Positions 63,400 through 64,000 of a DNA stretch of 64,000 bases are shown here, one piece after another. Under the pieces are notes generated by a model, which ran no database searches, had not been told where the DNA came from, and saw only the letters and a list, made by a program, of their open reading frames with translations. A program made the translations under genes and the position numbers. Position 1 is the stretch's first letter. Each line of letters starts with the position of its first letter. This stretch comes from Paenibacillus agricola (GTDB lineage: Bacteria > Bacillota > Bacilli > Paenibacillales > NBRC-103111), in NCBI RefSeq assembly GCF_011440305.1, contig NZ_JAAOIW010000013.1:62001-126000 (forward strand), written 5' to 3'.

Positions 63400-64000
63400 T
63401 TACCTCCCGCTGGATGATTTTTTTGTGTTAAATGGAATCGGGCCCGTAAAGGACTGGACCATCGAATAAGTTGAATTATGCAGGGTAAACAAGTAACTGA
63501 TAAGCAAAATGATGCCAATCGTTAATCCGTAAAATCCTGCGATGGTTCCCATGAAAAGCAATATGTATTTTAAGACACGCACTGTAAGTGACATCGTACT
63601 GATAGGTATCACAAAGTTTGCGATGGCCACCGCCGATACCATGATGATCATGATATCGCTGACCAAATTGGCTTGAGAAGCGGCTTGCCCCAAAATAAGT
63701 CCTCCGACCGTTGTAACCGTCGGACCGATTGTTTTCGGTACACGTAATGAAGCCTCCACTAATAATTCCATCATAATCAGCATAAAGGTAACCTCAAGAA
63801 AGGCTGGATATGGAAGTCCTGCTCTGCTGCCTGCGATGGATAAAGCTAGTTGAACGCGAAACACTTCCGGATTGTAGGCTGTAAAAGCAACATAGGCTCC
63901 AGGCAAAAGAATAGTGATGGATAACGCTAAATATCTTAAAATGATCATGAAATGACTGTATATAGGAAGCCCATAAGAGTCGTCCACAGAAGACATAAAA
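63400..64000 (-). CDS. GerA/GerK A-subunit, C-terminal part (continues beyond the window)
   Basis: The visible 200 residues contain GLPYPAFLEVTFMLIMMELL, EASLRVPKTIGPTVTTVGGL, ILGQAASQANLVSDIMIIMVS and a C-terminal membrane segment, the membrane domain of GerAA-type germination receptor subunits. The frame is open to the window edge, so the soluble N-terminal domain is outside. It is the first gene of a gerA-gerB-gerC order. Confidence 0.93.
   Translation of the reverse strand, partial: FMSSVDDSYGLPIYSHFMIILRYLALSITILLPGAYVAFTAYNPEVFRVQLALSIAGSRAGLPYPAFLEVTFMLIMMELLVEASLRVPKTIGPTVTTVGGLILGQAASQANLVSDIMIIMVSAVAIANFVIPISTMSLTVRVLKYILLFMGTIAGFYGLTIGIILLISYLFTLHNSTYSMVQSFTGPIPFNTKKSSSGR

Overview
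The window looks like a chromosomal segment of a spore-forming, low-to-mid GC Firmicute, most probably Paenibacillus or a close relative. The reasons are the sporulation and germination genes (a GerPF-like protein, stage VI sporulation protein F, four YjcZ-type micro-proteins, a gerA/gerB/gerC-type operon), three YesM/YesN-type two-component systems next to CUT1 sugar ABC transporters without ATPase genes, and strong AGGAGG-type ribosome binding sites throughout.

Layout. 1-12,880 is a patchy, partly decaying region. It holds the 5' part of a secreted, probably pectate-lyase-type protein on the minus strand (1-534), an IS4-type transposase remnant, an intact aldo/keto reductase, a run of frameshifted small genes (a cupin and two Nudix hydrolases) around an intact YvbK-like GNAT, a ferritin-like/cupin fusion, a structured RNA resembling the HEARO/omega-RNA class with no nuclease gene beside it, and sporulation genes. 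Four YjcZ-type ORFs (9605, 10493, 11997, 12701) form a family. Three have a sigma-E-like promoter, and a segmental duplication links 8751-9716 with 12181-12815 and leaves a truncated spoVIF copy.

13,082-16,824 encodes two azole-peptide (TOMM) maturation proteins, a ThiF-like protein and a leader-binding/YcaO cyclodehydratase, with no recognisable precursor gene nearby. 17,239-19,944 is a 901-residue UxaA-family protein that appears to be a duplicated or fused dehydratase. A STAS-like protein and an Old Yellow Enzyme homologue follow.

22,354-61,023 is a long carbohydrate-utilisation island with three regulator/transporter modules. Module 1 (22,354-38,341) has an AraC regulator, a YesM/YesN pair, a binding protein and two permeases, then an APS kinase, three sulfatase-superfamily enzymes, two Gfo/Idh/MocA dehydrogenases and a TIM-barrel isomerase. 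Only the third sulfatase has the C-x-P-S-R formylglycine motif; the other two have Thr at that position. Module 2 (38,708-46,250) has an enolase-superfamily enzyme, a binding protein, an AraC-type response regulator, two permeases and a histidine kinase on alternating strands. Module 3 (46,487-61,023) has a response regulator/kinase pair, a PAS-AraC regulator, a TIM-barrel isomerase, a Gfo/Idh enzyme, a Tm-1-like/PEP-hydrolase-like pair, a lyxose-isomerase-like cupin, an LplABC-type transporter, a zinc alcohol dehydrogenase and another Gfo/Idh enzyme. The modules probably import oligosaccharides, strip substituents (sulfate or phosphate), and oxidise and epimerise the sugars; the substrates cannot be read from sequence.

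61,228-64,000 is a minus-strand spore germinant-receptor operon, with the A subunit running off the window. No tRNA, rRNA or CRISPR array was seen.
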